Origin: Liolophura sinensis
Lineage: Eukaryota; Mollusca; Polyplacophora; Chitonida; Chitonidae
Assembly (NCBI RefSeq): GCF_032854445.1
Contig: NC_088307.1
Location: forward strand, 1,986,001-2,050,000
Length of the DNA: 64,000 nt
Reading direction: 5' to 3'
Positions 60,701 to 63,773 of this stretch are shown piece by piece. The translations under genes and the position numbers were made by a program. Position 1 is the first letter of the stretch, and each line of letters begins with the position of its first letter. A model generated the notes under the pieces. The model was not told the origin of the DNA, made no database searches, and worked only from the letters and a program-made list of their open reading frames with translations.

Positions 60701-63525
60701 GAAGGCCACCACTCACTGAGCACAGCAGCCCTATAACCAGACACACAGACTCACCTCTGTAACATGACCTGAAGGCCACCACTAACTGAGCACAGCAGCC
60801 CCACAACCAGACACACAGACTCACCTCTGTAACATGACCTGAAGGCCACCACTAACTGAGCACATCAGCCCCACAACCAGACCGACAGACACACCTCTGT
60901 AACATGACCTGAAGGCCACCACACTCACTGAGCACAGCAGCCCCACAACCAGACAGACAGAAAGACAGACAGACAGACAGGCTCACCTCTGTAACATGAC
61001 GTGAAGGCCACCACACTCACTGAGCACAGCAGCCCCACAACCAGACAGACAGACAGGCAGAAAGACAGACTGACAGACACACCTCTGTAACATGACCTGA
61101 AGGCTACCCCACTCACTGAGCACAGCAGCCCCACAACCAGACAGACAGACAGACAGGCAGAAAGACAGACCGACAGACACACAGACTCACCTCTGTAACA
61201 TGACCTGAAGGCCACCACACTCACTGAGCACAGCAGCCATCTTGTACACTTCTTCTTTATCCACGTCCTCTTCTGCACAAAAATAATTACAGGTGTCGAT
61301 TAATACCTCATTCACCATTTATATGTATGTCTACATATTCAATAATAATTTATTTACTGTACATGACACAAAATTTCATCCACGACAAATCCACTCCTTC
61401 TGCTTGATTCTGAGAGTACTTCATTTGTGTTTAATGTTTGTGGTTTAATATGTGTACACGTACTTCATTTTTACATCATTGTGAGATTTATCTCTCATGC
61501 AAATTGTCACGGAAAAAACATACTTCAAACTATTAATTTATTTTAATTGGTGTTTCACACCGTACTCAAGGATATTTCACTTATACAACGGCGGTCAAGA
61601 TTATGGTGAGAGTAAACCGGGCAGAGACCGAAGGAAACCCACGACCACCCACAAGTTGCTGCCAGACCTTATCTCGTAACTCTGGAAAGGAAGATAGCAT
61701 GGGCTTCAAACTAGTACACCAAAGTACATAAACTCATTATGTTTCATGATTGAGATGGTGGGAAAACATGCTCCTTGTACATTTCTAGTCAGAACAACTG
61801 TCACAAACCTGTACTGCTGTCAAGGGAGTTAACCATGTCCTCTGTGGCATCTCCCAGTAAACCCCTCATTCTGTAGATGATTGGCATTGGTTCTCCCTGT
61901 GGCAAGTAAGTAACATGTACAATGAAAGTACATTATATTGAGTAGAATTACCAAACACAAATATATTTTCACTCCCTGCTCCACCCCCCCCCCCCCCCCC
62001 AACACACACACACATATGCTACAGCTACAGTTATGTACATGTAAGTGCTTGACTTTGGATAATTTGGACAAGGGGACAAAGTTATAAGATATTATGCTTT
62101 TTATAAATTGAGGAAACAAATCACTTTAAAAATATACCAATGTATTTAAAGCCTTAAGTCTGGAAAACCACATGATGTAAACTTAATGTCACAAAAACAT
62201 ACATGTAGCACAGTATTTGATACTTAATCAGGCCATGACCACAAACATGTCTCTCATTAATTGTAATAACAGCATGACAAGTTTACCACCCAACACAATG
62301 CCACACTCTGCATACCCACACAATGTTTACCAGCCCACACAATGCCACACTCTGCATACCCACACAATGTTTACCAGCCCACACAATGCCACACTCTGCA
62401 TACCCACACAATGTTTACCAGCCCACACAATGCCACACTCTGCATACCCCACAACGTTAACAAGCCCACACAATGCCACTCTCTGCATACCCACACAACG
62501 TTTACCAGCCCACACAATGCCATACTCTGCATACCCACACAACGTTAACAAGCCCACACAATGCCACACTCCGCATACCCACACGTTTACCAGCCCACAC
62601 AATGCCACACTCTGCATATCCACACAATGTTTACCAGCCCACACAATGCCACACTCTGCATACCCACACAACGTTTACCAGCCCACACAATGCCACACTC
62701 TGCATACCCACACGTTTACCAGCCCACACAATGCCACACTCTGCATACCCACACAACGTTTACCAGCCCACACAATGCCACACTCTGCATACCCACACAA
62801 TGTTTACCAGCCCACACAATGCCACACTCTGCATACCCACACAACGTTTACCAGCCCACACAATGCCACACTCCGCATACCCACACGTTTACCAGCCCAC
62901 ACAATGCCACACTCTGCATATCCACACAATGTTTACCAGCCCACACAATGCCACACTCTGCATACCCACACAACGTTTACCAGCCCACACAATGCCACAC
63001 TCTGCATACCCACACGTTTACCAGCCCACACAATGCCACACTCTGCATACCCACACAACGTTTACCAGCCCACACAATGCCACACTCTGCATACCCACAC
63101 AATGTTTACCAGCCCACACAATGCCACACTCTGCATACCCACACAACGTTTACCAGCCCACACAATGCCACACTCTGCATACCCACACAACGTTTACCAG
63201 CCCACACAATGCCACACTCTGCCTACCCACACAATGTTTACCAGCCCACACAATGCCACACTCTGCATACCCACACAACATTTACCAGCCCACACAATGC
63301 CACACTCTGCATACCCACACAACAGAAAACATCTGAAAATTGAATAAAACCGCAATACTCACATCCATCTTATACACATCCAAACTTTTTAATCAAAATC
63401 AAAAAAATGAAACTCTTTCAATTTTATTTCGGAATGTTTACCTCTCCATGTTCCGGAGCCCAGATCTTCTTGTAGACCTCTTTAACAGGAAGGTCAAGAC
63501 TGATGATTTTCTTGTTCACCAATAA
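21695..63525 (-). CDS. UBR4: UBR4 (p600) E3 ubiquitin ligase, C-terminal 20 exons
   Basis: UBR4 is a giant N-degron E3 ligase (about 5200 residues in human) that ubiquitinates substrates through a C-terminal hemiRING module. The spliced exons follow human UBR4, as I know it, from [14 protein letters not shown] to the C terminus. Coding exons W1-W20, 5' to 3': 63442-63525, 61809-61896, 61191-61272, 58878-59031, 58399-58527, 57017-57207, 54303-54375, 51921-52030, 51324-51423, 49646-49774, 47259-47348, 33553-33675, 32914-33047, 31637-31762, 30843-31037, 28824-28908, 27938-28077, 26466-26559, 22510-22669, 21695-21784. W1-W19 have GT-AG junctions with matching phases and give 762 codons. The W19/W20 join is out of phase by one base. 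The hemiRING zinc region ([16 protein letters not shown]) and the downstream UZI region are intact. The N-terminal part lies beyond the right edge. Confidence 0.96.
21840..21957 (+). repeat. Short tandem repeat in last UBR4 intron
   Basis: Three diverged copies of GATTTGATTGGTGCACTAAAGC with CACTTTCACAA between them, about 40-50 bp apart, some 60 bp upstream (on the minus strand) of the terminal-exon acceptor. Confidence 0.75.
22510..22669 (-). CDS. UBR4: UBR4 exon W19
   Basis: Encodes [20 protein letters not shown] then [20 protein letters not shown] and [13 protein letters not shown] plus one base. Acceptor TTGTTATTGCAG, donor GTAATC. A 56-bp array (22672-24285) built from the acceptor and the exon's first bases lies directly upstream. 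Confidence 0.95.
22672..24285 (-). repeat. 56-bp minisatellite, about 29 copies, built on the W19 acceptor
   Basis: The plus-strand unit is CTTCCGCAATAACAACACGC then AAGTCAGTCATGTTGTGGGT and GGTATAATGTTGTTAC. It merges without a break into exon W19, whose first bases and acceptor (minus strand GTTATTGCAGAAGGTAAC) are part of the unit. Copies at the two ends of the array keep the TGCAG acceptor; most interior copies read TGCGG. Confidence 0.95.
24286..26465. other. UBR4 intron, unique sequence
   Basis: The rest of the intron between W18 and W19. I see no exon or clear repeat between the minisatellite and W18, apart from a possible SINE-tail fragment near 26180-26240. Confidence 0.5.
26466..26559 (-). 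CDS. UBR4: UBR4 exon W18
   Basis: Encodes [20 protein letters not shown] then [11 protein letters not shown]. Acceptor TTTGTCTCCAG, donor GTAAGT. Confidence 0.93.
26613..26830 (-). mobile_element. MITE family 2, copy in UBR4 intron
   Basis: The ends are inverted repeats: GCTGTAATTCCTTAACCTTTTC at the left and AAAAAGGTTGAGGAATTAGG at the right. The interior is the reverse complement of 3035-3239 (for example CTGATAAAATTATACTTTTT and GAAAGTTGCTCTTTCA). Confidence 0.7.
27245..27770 (+). repeat. 34-bp minisatellite, about 16 copies, in UBR4 intron
   Basis: Unit GAACAGGACAGCACATACTG then ATGTGTCTGTCTAC with point variants and one truncated copy. It ends about 170 nt past the W17 donor. Confidence 0.95.
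27938..28077 (-). CDS. UBR4: UBR4 exon W17
   Basis: Encodes [20 protein letters not shown] then [20 protein letters not shown] and CPTGAK plus two bases. Acceptor CTTGTGACAG, donor GTGAGT. Confidence 0.93.
28672..28815 (-). mobile_element. SINE family B, fragment
   Basis: Matches the middle of the element at 59786-60118: GGCCAACCAGTGGTGTTTCC, GAGCGAGGCAGCAACAAGTACC, AAAGTCTTTGGTATGA. It lies 8 nt from the W16 donor. Confidence 0.65.
28824..28908 (-). CDS. UBR4: UBR4 exon W16
   Basis: Encodes [20 protein letters not shown] then KWLENCFE. Acceptor GTTAACGCAG, donor GTAGGT; phases match both neighbours. Confidence 0.93.
29610..29705 (-). mobile_element. SINE family B, fragment
   Basis: Contains GCCACTGAAGTACCATGCC, AAGACACCAGATATGACACC and CACATTATACTGACACTGGG, matching the distal part of family B. 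The remaining intron from 28909 to 30335 shows no exon. Confidence 0.6.
30336..30685 (+). repeat. 21-bp minisatellite, about 17 copies, in UBR4 intron
   Basis: Unit approximately TTGAACAAGGAGTTGTACTC, with a subset of GAATGAGTTG copies and an internal duplication of a block near 30540-30660. Length 21 is divisible by three, so it is open in several frames on both strands. It ends about 155 nt past the W15 donor. Confidence 0.95.
30843..31037 (-). CDS. UBR4: UBR4 exon W15
   Basis: Encodes [20 protein letters not shown] then [20 protein letters not shown] and [20 protein letters not shown]. Acceptor TTTCGACAG, donor GTTAGT. Confidence 0.96.
31508..31612 (+). repeat. Short AT-rich tandem repeat next to the W14 donor
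   Basis: Four to five diverged copies of ACAACAATTATAATGCTTTC, each about 22 bp, ending about 25 nt past the W14 donor. Confidence 0.8.
31637..31762 (-). CDS. UBR4: UBR4 exon W14
   Basis: Encodes [20 protein letters not shown] then [20 protein letters not shown] and A(R). Highly conserved with vertebrate UBR4. Acceptor CCCATTCAG, donor GTGAGT. Confidence 0.96.
31845..32105 (+). repeat. Degenerate tandem repeat in UBR4 intron
   Basis: Irregular copies of ACTAGCACACTTGTAGCAGG and CACTGGCACACTTGTAGCAG, roughly 30 bp each, strongly diverged. Confidence 0.8.
32459..32736 (+). mobile_element. tRNA-derived SINE, family A, nearly full length
   Basis: Head GGGTCTCCATGGCTCAGGTG with B box GTTCAAGTCC; body CCTGCGGATGGTCGTGGGTT; tail CTTGAGTACGGCGTTAAACA and AAATAAATAAA. 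Antisense to UBR4, in the intron between W13 and W14, about 180 bp from the W13 donor. Confidence 0.9.
32914..33047 (-). CDS. UBR4: UBR4 exon W13, hemiRING continuation
   Basis: Encodes [20 protein letters not shown] then [20 protein letters not shown] and MAAV; HVDCH carries further zinc-ligand candidates. Acceptor TGTGTTGTAG, donor GTACCA, a weaker donor than its neighbours. Confidence 0.95.
33297..33595 (-). repeat. About 65-bp tandem repeat of the W12 exon end and donor
   Basis: On the plus strand the unit is TTTTGTGGCTGGTATCTGTA then ACCCTCTCTACAGATACAAC and AGGTCAGCCCATACAA...TATCTCACC. Read on the minus strand this is the last ~50 nt of exon W12 (from the GLTCC codons to QPQK) plus the donor GTGAGATA. 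The genuine exon end (33553-33595) is the first copy; four imperfect ones follow in the intron. Confidence 0.9.
33553..33675 (-). CDS. UBR4: UBR4 exon W12, start of hemiRING
   Basis: Encodes [20 protein letters not shown] then [20 protein letters not shown] and K; phase 0. The CCICREGY cysteines belong to the hemiRING zinc site. Acceptor TTCCTCTCCTCAG, donor GTGAGA. Four imperfect copies of the exon end and donor follow in the intron (33297-33552). Confidence 0.96.
33855..34170 (-). mobile_element. Probable third SINE-like repeat
   Basis: A compact segment starting TGATTGCTTGGGGTTTAACG and ending with CAGGATTGACCCTGCATCTG, which on the minus strand looks like a tRNA-type B-box region. Similar phrases to families A and B (GGCCAACCAG, GGGTTTAACG) suggest a related short retroelement, but no second full copy is in the window. 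Confidence 0.45.
34580..34800 (+). mobile_element. SINE family B-like fragment, plus orientation
   Basis: Contains GGAAACAGGACTGGTTGTCC, TGGTGTCAGTATGC and GGGGTGTCATG, the reverse complement of family B phrases seen at 59786-60118, in the order expected. The rest is diverged. Confidence 0.45.
34848..35057 (+). mobile_element. MITE family 3, copy in UBR4 intron
   Basis: Ends ACTGTAATTCTTCAACCTTTTCC and GGTTGAAATGGTTGAAGTGTTAGGG are imperfect inverted repeats. Interior CAAAATGATGCTAAAATGAT and TATTGGTTACAGAGGTGGTT match 12116-12328. Confidence 0.65.
35058..36077. other. UBR4 intron, no recognised feature
   Basis: AT-rich unique sequence with short homopolymers and an ATTT-rich stretch at 35340-35380. 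No exon or transposon was recognised. Confidence 0.5.
36078..36636 (+). repeat. 25-bp minisatellite, about 22 copies, mid-intron
   Basis: Unit CCTACAGTACCTTCCAAACA then AACAG, with a CAGTAC/CACTAC alternation and CCAAACA/CCAACCA variants. Three units (75 bp) restore frame, giving a spurious 277-codon plus-strand frame that runs on to 36908. Confidence 0.95.
37056..37213 (+). repeat. 40-bp tandem repeat, 4 copies
   Basis: Unit GAGGCCATGGGGTGCACCAT then GTTAGAGCAACTGGCATCAT, nearly perfect. It contains the palindromes CCATGG and GTGCAC. Confidence 0.9.
37214..38039. other. UBR4 intron, no recognised feature
   Basis: Unique AT-rich sequence. Open frames of about 60-73 codons are present but have no recognisable similarity. 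Confidence 0.5.
38040..38372 (-). mobile_element. SINE family A with a short internal insertion
   Basis: Reversed tail (TTTATTTATTTTGATTGGTG) and body (GGAAGCCAGCCTGAGATGGA), then about 70 bp of foreign sequence (38250-38320), then the reversed head (TGTGCTAACCCCTTTGGCCACGG). The insert resembles 39698-39765. Confidence 0.75.
38373..40262. other. UBR4 intron, mostly unique sequence
   Basis: No exon recognised. A 65-bp segment at 39698-39765 (AGATATATCAAGGTAAGATA ... TATACAGAGG) duplicates the insert in the SINE at 38250-38320. Confidence 0.5.
40263..43430 (-). mobile_element. Decayed non-LTR retrotransposon (LINE, CR1/L2-like)
   Basis: Reading on the minus strand: a possible 5' UTR (43430-43095), an ORF start followed by a remnant of the endonuclease (GGGVALYV at about 42580-42555), a thumb-like linker, then the reverse transcriptase. 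RT motifs visible are [13 protein letters not shown] (about 41560), [10 protein letters not shown] and LLADDTSV, so the catalytic aspartates remain. The C-terminal part ends near 40456, and the 3' end is an ATT microsatellite at about 40263-40285. The frame from 42627 to 40456 is continuous apart from several stops, one just before FLDLSKAF. The endonuclease is frameshifted and most of it is deleted, so the copy cannot be autonomous. Same orientation as UBR4. Clade assignment is from motif style only. Confidence 0.85.
43431..43853 (+). other. Upstream region of the nested TLR gene
   Basis: Between the LINE and the TLR coding exon. It presumably holds the TLR promoter and any 5' UTR exon. I could not identify a promoter with confidence. 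Confidence 0.4.
43854..43870 (+). other. Possible 5' UTR splice acceptor of the TLR gene
   Basis: TCTTTTCCTGTTTGGCAG-type pyrimidine tract and AG end 21 nt before the ATG at 43892. This would fit one intron in the 5' UTR with the whole CDS in one exon. It is also why the in-frame TTG at 43850 is not taken as the start. Confidence 0.45.
43892..46486 (+). CDS. Toll-like receptor, intronless CDS nested in UBR4 intron
   Basis: An 864-residue type I membrane receptor of innate immunity. Predicted parts: signal peptide 1-22 ([12 protein letters not shown]); N-terminal cysteine cap (C42, C46, C48, C61); about 16-18 leucine-rich repeats (72-605), with typical [11 protein letters not shown] and [11 protein letters not shown] units and N-glycosylation sequons; a single C-terminal cysteine cap from about 605 (C611 and C613 in RCSCDN); transmembrane helix about 666-688; basic juxtamembrane stretch; TIR domain 719-858. 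TIR box 1 is YNAFLSY (720-726), box 2 RDFTPG (755-760) with the proline kept, box 3 FF (847-848) instead of the common FW. One cysteine cluster next to the membrane marks the vertebrate-like (sccTLR) type. TIR domains normally recruit MyD88-type adaptors. ATG at 43892 is chosen because the signal peptide starts there. It lies antisense within the UBR4 W11-W12 intron; which orthology group it belongs to is not clear. Confidence 0.95.
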   Translation: MDVSSITTISVLVVMVTVSIGTPQNFAFHYQPQNSSLKPWICEKLCACDFDNSSGYYSGNCSHRQLGKLPGNLSSNFVHLDFSYNQIQSISAEAFLDLSTLLTLDLSSNHLSDLSEKAFTGLYSLTDLRLDGNKLLLRLDKPPFEPLIFADLHNLQSLHINNNSLSCGDESCGYPDSALGHLTNLQRLYMDGVPNTAFGPGFRNLTHLHTLDIGNENGNCDLPTLYNDTFTNLEPANLIYLRIQHCDVATIEPEAFRPLTNIHTIDLTWHHLTFAKLRIGLTGLSRSPIKVLRLIHLEHPGTELMLPERTFEALKNTTLSELIFTNNGVAQIEDKFLLYLPRSLENLDLSHNYMVVGGADWLTFIVLMKNLRSFNGSYQASGLQRDQLSLPFLFHEHGIVHPAIQGNASAGRRTADVVTAPPNLQYIYLQNNYLNIRNVPPLNFTQNNIRYADFSRNKMEFAGPLYGLHRLEYFDLSYAESKTLHTDFFSDMPSLKELFLQNNNLKCLGQDTKGVTFSANGKLKTLDLSGNGIETLAESIFSQQYQLQSLLLHTNYLTQWQVRIGHMTNLTFLDLGRNRLSTLDSSARNDMDNILQHRVLQINLRGNPLRCSCDNLQFLKWLAKQQEFFIDLKSYSCQISDKTNASLSTLPELIHRLELKCVSNTILIVSSVSLAGLLVILTLAGFVYRYRWHVRFFKNRLALRLKLYQPLLNEDTATSYNAFLSYEDGQHQFIVNTVYPKLELQLGFQLCIHTRDFTPGSPIAANIYRAVHYSKRTLTFLTKAYFESEWCVYELEMAYLESVHTGRQILVPVLMEQVDFTTLPEDLKTILKSLTYLDYTNMDEDQFFHKVAEILQTSENDWSC
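46568..46573 (+). terminator. TLR polyadenylation signal
   Basis: AATAAA 82 nt after the stop codon, followed by a GT-rich stretch (TGCCTGTGTGTTCATTG). This places the foldback element at 46641 outside the mature 3' UTR. Confidence 0.65.
46641..46828. mobile_element. Foldback element with 71-bp inverted repeats
   Basis: Left arm 46641-46711 begins ACTCAGTTATGGCC and ends GGGAAGATAACTCAGT. Right arm 46758-46828 is its reverse complement with a small number of mismatches (both contain the CCATCTGGATGTG motif or its complement). The loop is 46 bp. No ORF. A MITE or snapback insertion is likely. Confidence 0.85.
47166..47232 (+). mobile_element. SINE family A, 3' fragment
   Basis: GGGCTCTGCTTGGTTTCCTCCCACCATAATGCTGGCC joined directly to AAACACCAATTAAATAAATAAA; the segment between is deleted. 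It ends about 27 bp from the W11 donor. Confidence 0.75.
47259..47348 (-). CDS. UBR4: UBR4 exon W11
   Basis: Encodes [20 protein letters not shown] then [10 protein letters not shown], a basic helix before the hemiRING. Acceptor TCTGTGTGCAG, donor GTCAGT. The following intron is 13.6 kb and contains the TLR gene and a LINE. Confidence 0.95.
47349..48584. other. UBR4 intron between W10 and W11, unique part
   Basis: No exon recognised. The segment 48180-48245 (GAATGATTATGGCTTTACGC ... CATATCGTGGCGAT) also appears in part at 22375-22410, which suggests another dispersed repeat. Confidence 0.5.
48585..49612 (+). repeat. 44-bp minisatellite, about 20 copies, next to the W10 donor
   Basis: Unit ACCAATGGTTGGATATTAGA then AAACCAGTGGCACACCACAG and GCAA. 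Copies before 48730 are degenerate. The array ends about 33 nt past the W10 donor. Confidence 0.95.
49646..49774 (-). CDS. UBR4: UBR4 exon W10
   Basis: Encodes [20 protein letters not shown] then [17 protein letters not shown]...AK; phase 0. The [11 protein letters not shown] stretch is a landmark of UBR4. Acceptor TGTGTTACAG, donor GTGAGT. Confidence 0.95.
50039..51287 (+). repeat. 78-bp minisatellite, 16 copies, next to the W9 donor
   Basis: Unit GGGATCAATGTTGGAAAAGC then CCCCTTCTGTGATTGTGCCT, CACACATACCCAAAACCTCA and GCTCAATATATGCACATA. A three-unit block (234 bp) is repeated, starting at about 50509 and 50742. As 78 is divisible by three the array is one 416-codon plus-strand frame of 26-residue repeats; I do not take it as a gene, since it is antisense intron with no start context, splice evidence or unique ends. 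Confidence 0.95.
51324..51423 (-). CDS. UBR4: UBR4 exon W9
   Basis: Encodes [20 protein letters not shown] then [13 protein letters not shown]. Acceptor TTGTTTACAG, donor GTGAGA. A 78-bp tandem array begins about 37 nt past the donor. Confidence 0.93.
51921..52030 (-). CDS. UBR4: UBR4 exon W8
   Basis: Encodes [20 protein letters not shown] then [16 protein letters not shown] and two bases. Acceptor ATATTTCAG, donor GTAAGT. About 17 partial copies of its acceptor and 5' half lie upstream in the intron (52084-53935). Confidence 0.95.
52084..53330 (-). repeat. 133-bp tandem repeat of the W8 acceptor and exon start, about 9-10 copies
   Basis: Read on the minus strand each unit has a pyrimidine tract, CATTACAG, then about 75 nt close to the start of exon W8 (the codons for [20 protein letters not shown]), then intron-like sequence TCTTTAGATGATTACCTAAG. 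Exon W8 itself reads [20 protein letters not shown]. The array lies upstream of W8 in its intron. Confidence 0.95.
53331..53935 (-). repeat. 71-bp tandem repeat, second-generation W8 copies, about 8
   Basis: A shorter unit of the same origin: minus strand ACATTTAACCACAG then TGCTAATGCTCAGAGGCTGA and AGAACGTGATACTGAAC, matching CAG plus the W8 start (NANGQRLKD codons). It directly continues the 133-bp array. Confidence 0.93.
53951..54190 (+). mobile_element. tRNA-derived SINE, family A
   Basis: Head GGCCTCCGTGGCTCAGTTGG TTAGCGCGCTAG, B box GTTCAAGTCC, shortened body, tail CTTGAGTAGGCGTAAAACAC and CAATCAAATAAATG. It abuts the W8-derived array and lies about 110 bp from the W7 donor, antisense to UBR4. 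Confidence 0.88.
54303..54375 (-). CDS. UBR4: UBR4 exon W7
   Basis: Encodes (K)[17 protein letters not shown] then VIASGIE, the counterpart of the human DEDHSGDDKVFLDCFC stretch. Acceptor TTGCCCTCAG, donor GTAAGC. Confidence 0.93.
54904..56996 (+). repeat. 51-bp minisatellite, about 41 copies, next to the W6 donor
   Basis: Unit TCCTAATTTTAATGGCACAG then CCAGGCAGAGAAGAGCTGCA and GGGAGTACAGC, with linked variants GAAAAGCTGTAGG / GAAGAGCTGCAGG. 51 is divisible by three, so it is open on both strands (up to 444 plus-strand and 377 minus-strand codons). It ends about 20 nt past the W6 donor. On the UBR4 strand each unit has a CTCCCTGCAG or CTCCCTACAG acceptor-like motif. Confidence 0.97.
57017..57207 (-). 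CDS. UBR4: UBR4 exon W6
   Basis: Encodes [20 protein letters not shown] then [20 protein letters not shown] and [20 protein letters not shown]; ends inside a Lys codon. Acceptor GTGCTTTTCAG, donor GTGAGA. A 2.1 kb tandem array starts about 20 nt after the donor. Confidence 0.95.
57519..57665 (-). mobile_element. SINE family A, fragment
   Basis: Reversed tail and body: TTGATTTATTTGATAGGTGT, CTCAAGAATATGTCACTTAT, GGCGGTCAGTATTATGG, GTAAGCCAGCATGAGCCAGA. The head is missing, and the body has a deletion. The remainder to 58398 is unique intron. Confidence 0.75.
58399..58527 (-). CDS. UBR4: UBR4 exon W5
   Basis: 43 codons, [20 protein letters not shown] then [15 protein letters not shown]...QYK; phase 0. 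Acceptor TTTTTTCCTAG, donor GTAACA. Confidence 0.93.
58878..59031 (-). CDS. UBR4: UBR4 exon W4
   Basis: Encodes [20 protein letters not shown] then [20 protein letters not shown] and [12 protein letters not shown]. Acceptor TTGTTCTCAG, donor GTAAGT. Confidence 0.95.
59096..59225 (-). mobile_element. SINE family A, fragment
   Basis: Reversed tail and part of the body (TGATTGATGTTTTACGCTGT, CAAGAATATTTCTCTTATAT, GGCGGGAGGAAACCGAGCAG, CCATCAGCAGGTTGCTGGC). It begins about 65 bp upstream of the W4 acceptor on the minus strand. Confidence 0.75.
59482..59752 (-). mobile_element. tRNA-derived SINE, family A, nearly full length, reversed
   Basis: Reversed tail (TTTATTTATTTATTTGATTG), full body, reversed B box (GGACTTGAACTCACAG) and head (GCACTAGCACGCTAACCAAG CCACGG). 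Flanked by GAATGAATGAATGAATGAAT on one side and a similar stretch at about 59755 on the other, which may be a target-site duplication or expanded tail. Confidence 0.88.
59786..60118 (-). mobile_element. tRNA-derived SINE, family B, most complete copy
   Basis: On the minus strand the head reads GGTGGCCTATTGGTAAGAGG (A box) and GACCCGGGATCAAACC (B box), then a body with CCAAAGACTTGAAAGTTTGG and GGTGTCTTCTACATGATGCT and an end near GACATTAAGCCCCCAGGC. Fragments occur at 19308, 28672, 29610 and 34580. Confidence 0.75.
60274..61190 (-). repeat. About 80-bp tandem repeat of the W3 exon end and donor, about 12 copies
   Basis: On the minus strand each unit repeats the last ~45 nt of exon W3 (from the codons for [13 protein letters not shown]) with the donor AGAGGTGAGTCTGTCTGTCT and CTGGTTGTGGGGCTGCTGTG. 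Unit length varies through CAGA microsatellite expansion. Near 60435-60490 one fragment is inverted. Confidence 0.93.
61191..61272 (-). CDS. UBR4: UBR4 exon W3
   Basis: Encodes [20 protein letters not shown] then LQVMLQ and AG of an arginine codon. Acceptor TTTTGTGCAG, donor GTGAGT. Its last ~45 nt and donor are the source-like sequence of the tandem array just downstream (60274-61190). Confidence 0.95.
61533..61690 (-). mobile_element. SINE family A, fragment
   Basis: Reversed tail and body: TTTATTTTAATTGGTGTTTC, CTCAAGGATATTTCACTTAT, GGTGAGAGTAAACCGGGCAG, ACGACCACCCACAAGTTGCTG. No head. Confidence 0.75.
61809..61896 (-). CDS. UBR4: UBR4 exon W2
   Basis: Encodes [20 protein letters not shown] then MVNSLDSST; ends with one spare base. 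Acceptor TTGCCACAG, donor GTTTGT. Confidence 0.95.
62291..63322 (+). repeat. 44/40-bp minisatellite, about 24 copies, past the W1 donor
   Basis: Unit CACACAATGCCACACTCTGC then ATACCCACACAACGTTTACC and AGCC; a 40-bp form lacks AACG. Unit variants CTCCGCATACCC at about 62571 and 62873, with the same flanking order, show a higher-order repeat of about 300 bp. It gives long spurious plus-strand frames. It ends about 120 nt past the W1 donor. Confidence 0.95.
63442..63525 (-). CDS. UBR4: UBR4 exon W1
   Basis: 28 codons, [20 protein letters not shown] then IWAPEHGE; phase 0 at both ends. Acceptor CATTTCCAG, donor GTAAAC. Nearly identical to the vertebrate UBR4 segment. Confidence 0.95.
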
Positions 63526-63773
63526 CTGGAAATGGACAAATGTTTATATCACTGGGGAACCACGACACCATTTTACTGACGCCAAATGTTCCCTAGCATA
63601 GCTCACCATGAGGACATCGTAAAGGCAGAACGACATTCATGTAGAAACTGATACATTGGACTTTACAGACATTGTGCTACAATAAATTTGTGACGGAACT
63701 GTTGTTCAACATCTTGTTTCAAATTAGCGCCACCTTGTGGGATTAACAAAAAATATTCCACAACTAAAACATG

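Noticed and set aside
62217-63347. 376-, 287- and 260-codon ORFs
   Set aside because: Overlapping frames of one 44/40-bp minisatellite; the same sequence is read in several frames.
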